Below are positions 62,854 through 64,000 of a stretch of DNA of 64,000 bases, in pieces. The stretch spans positions 744,001 to 808,000 of the forward strand of contig NC_008319.1 of assembly GCF_000014585.1 (NCBI RefSeq). The letters are read 5' to 3'. Source of the stretch: Synechococcus sp. CC9311. Its GTDB lineage: Bacteria > Cyanobacteriota > Cyanobacteriia > PCC-6307 > Cyanobiaceae. Under the pieces are notes generated by a model. That model was not told the DNA's origin. It saw nothing but the letters and a program-made list of their open reading frames with translations, and did not search any database. The translations under genes and the position numbers were made by a program. Positions within the stretch are counted from its first letter, which is position 1, and every line of letters starts with the position of its first letter.

Positions 62854-63267
62854 ATGCTTTTAACTCTTTTCTTTGCTGCTGCATTAGGCCTGAATCCTAA
62901 TAACAAAATAATAACCCCAGGTTTGGGATCCAGGGCTGTTGTTCGTACTCAAGCGTATTTAGTGAACTCAGAACCAGGGGAGTATTTGGTTGACGCATAT
63001 AAAAATGCTGAAGGTAATGTCCCTGGGGAGAAAATTGAAGGTGTTCGAGTTACCCCTCCAAAATTATTCTTGCGCGACAGCAGGGCTAGACGTGTTCTTC
63101 TGAGTATTCCCACATCCTCTCTCAATCCCGGTCCATTATGGATTTGTATCACAGAAAACGATACGCGAAAAAATTCGCGCCCCTCTTCTGGCTCACAATT
63201 AACTGTTTTAACGCGTTCTTGTTATCAACGCATCCTGCGCGCGCGCAAGTCGAGTTTTCTCCGATAG
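62854..63267 (+). CDS. PapD-like pilus chaperone, N-terminal domain only
   Basis: A short signal (MLLTLFFAAALGL) and an immunoglobulin-like domain of the periplasmic fimbrial chaperone type: TQAYLVNSEPGEYLVDAYKN, VRVTPPKLFLRDSRARRVLL. The usual second domain is absent, so the product is about half the normal 230-250 residues. Either it is a truncated gene or the rest was lost by frameshift; the next gene overlaps it by 130 bp. Confidence 0.5.
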   Translation: MLLTLFFAAALGLNPNNKIITPGLGSRAVVRTQAYLVNSEPGEYLVDAYKNAEGNVPGEKIEGVRVTPPKLFLRDSRARRVLLSIPTSSLNPGPLWICITENDTRKNSRPSSGSQLTVLTRSCYQRILRARKSSFLR

Positions 63268-63668
63268 ACGAATTGCCTTTAGGCGATTTAACAGGAATTA
63301 CATTCCAAAATTTACAAGGTGCGCGATTTGAGGTTGACCTTCCTGATGGGACCCGGTGTTCCAGTCAGGACGGAACACCAGCGACTTTTAATATTTACGG
63401 GGGGTCTTCTGAGCGTCAAGACGAGGTGATTCAAGATTCATTAATAGGGCAAAACTATTCAGGAGCGGGAGGAGGTTATGCGTTTGGAGCTGCAATTACC
63501 ATCCCTCTTCACACAAGAAATTCGCGAAACTGCGATGAAGCTTATGAATTGTCGATAGCTAACAAAAAAATAGAATTAGCGACGACCCTTCGTCAGGAAG
63601 GTCTTTTGTCAGACGAAGATCTCTCGTTGCTGCTCAAAGATATCAGAAAATTGTTGCTTAAAAAATAG
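63138..63668 (+). CDS. Secreted hypothetical protein of the same locus
   Basis: A 176-residue protein with a signal peptide (FAPLFWLTINCFNAFLLSTH then ARAQ) and a mature Gly/Asp-rich beta region (GARFEVDLPDGTRCSSQDGT) followed by a helical C-terminal segment (LSDEDLSLLLKDIRKLLLKK). It probably belongs to the fibre locus; role unknown. Confidence 0.55.
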   Translation: MDLYHRKRYAKKFAPLFWLTINCFNAFLLSTHPARAQVEFSPIDELPLGDLTGITFQNLQGARFEVDLPDGTRCSSQDGTPATFNIYGGSSERQDEVIQDSLIGQNYSGAGGGYAFGAAITIPLHTRNSRNCDEAYELSIANKKIELATTLRQEGLLSDEDLSLLLKDIRKLLLKK

Positions 63669-63856
63669 ATATTGTCTTCTGCATGAACACATCTTTGCTC
63701 ATTGATTGGATGTCATTTTTGACTTGCTTACATTGATAGGCTTTTGTAGCATAGTGAACACTTTTTGGTTCAAGTATTCTGGTCGCTTAGGCCTATTCTG
63801 TAGCAAGCTTGTGCTTTATGCAAAATCTGCTAAAATATCACTGAATACGTTTTCCC

Positions 63857-64000
63857 GTGCAAGAGTTAAGACCGCTTTTGTTGCATATTAATAGTACGGT
63901 TGATTTTGCCTCTGTATTGGATAGGCAGTTGAAAGATGCATGTGTTTTGCCTTTAGAGAGAGGCTCTATCAAAGGTTCGGTTAAAGTCTTGCCGTTGCCA
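63857..64000 (+). CDS. Partial ORF running off the window
   Basis: A GTG-started open frame (VQELRPLLLHINSTVDFASV) continues to the last base. Given its position it may be the N-terminus of an usher-like or further secreted protein, but the visible part is too short to classify. Confidence 0.3.
   Translation, partial: MQELRPLLLHINSTVDFASVLDRQLKDACVLPLERGSIKGSVKVLPLP

Overview
The window reads as a marine picocyanobacterium, most likely a coastal-type Synechococcus. The grounds are core genes of recognisable cyanobacterial type (a TTG-start LexA with a near-consensus cyanobacterial SOS box, a CobL/CbiET fusion, ArgF, FtsH, a PsaK subunit, a DUF4278 peptide), many tiny membrane proteins, and a ferritin and a metallothionein of cyanobacterial type. 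The species is inferred from family recognition only; no database was searched.

Region 1 (about 1-24.5 kb) is dense core genome with little spacing and many 1-4 bp start/stop overlaps. It holds the tail of an ABC1/UbiB-like kinase, a FAD-dependent oxidoreductase, NAD kinase coupled to an atypical OmpR-type regulator and a DUF192 protein, CobL, an AraC-type regulator, a sulfotransferase, a coupled pair of secreted proteins (one Ser/Arg-rich), an MFS exporter, a GH116 (GBA2-like) glycosidase, RibD, an aldo/keto reductase, a potassium-channel-like protein, FtsH, ArgF, an esterase-like hydrolase, three chained small genes, LexA, and tRNA-Ala(GGC).

Region 2 (about 24.5-54 kb, starting at the 3' end of the tRNA) looks like a genomic island. 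It is AT-richer, has long gaps, small secreted or membrane ORFs, frameshifted or truncated genes and several dispersed repeat families, but no integrase I can recognise. Contents include a stand-alone nucleoside-phosphorylase-like protein, an inverted duplication of a small secreted-protein cassette, two Yfr1-motif RNA-like elements in inverted copies, at least seven copies (mostly decayed) of one small ORF family, and a divergent metallothionein/ferritin pair whose shared intergenic region carries three direct repeats bounded by a perfect 10-bp inverted repeat. A transferred-looking catabolic set follows (SMP-30 lactonase, HSL-type esterase, SDR, enolase-superfamily enzyme). Its last gene has a perfect 17-bp dyad just upstream. 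Then come many small hypothetical genes, including a Nif11-like peptide.

Region 3 (54-61 kb) returns to recognisable metabolic and photosynthetic genes: an E. coli GapA-like GAPDH, a YkuD lipoprotein, PsaK, a TVP38/VTT membrane protein, an MHS-type MFS transporter and a YjbQ-family protein.

Region 4 (61.4 kb to the end) starts what looks like a chaperone-usher-type surface-fibre locus: two related secreted beta-rich proteins, a PapD-like chaperone N-domain and another secreted protein. It runs off the window.
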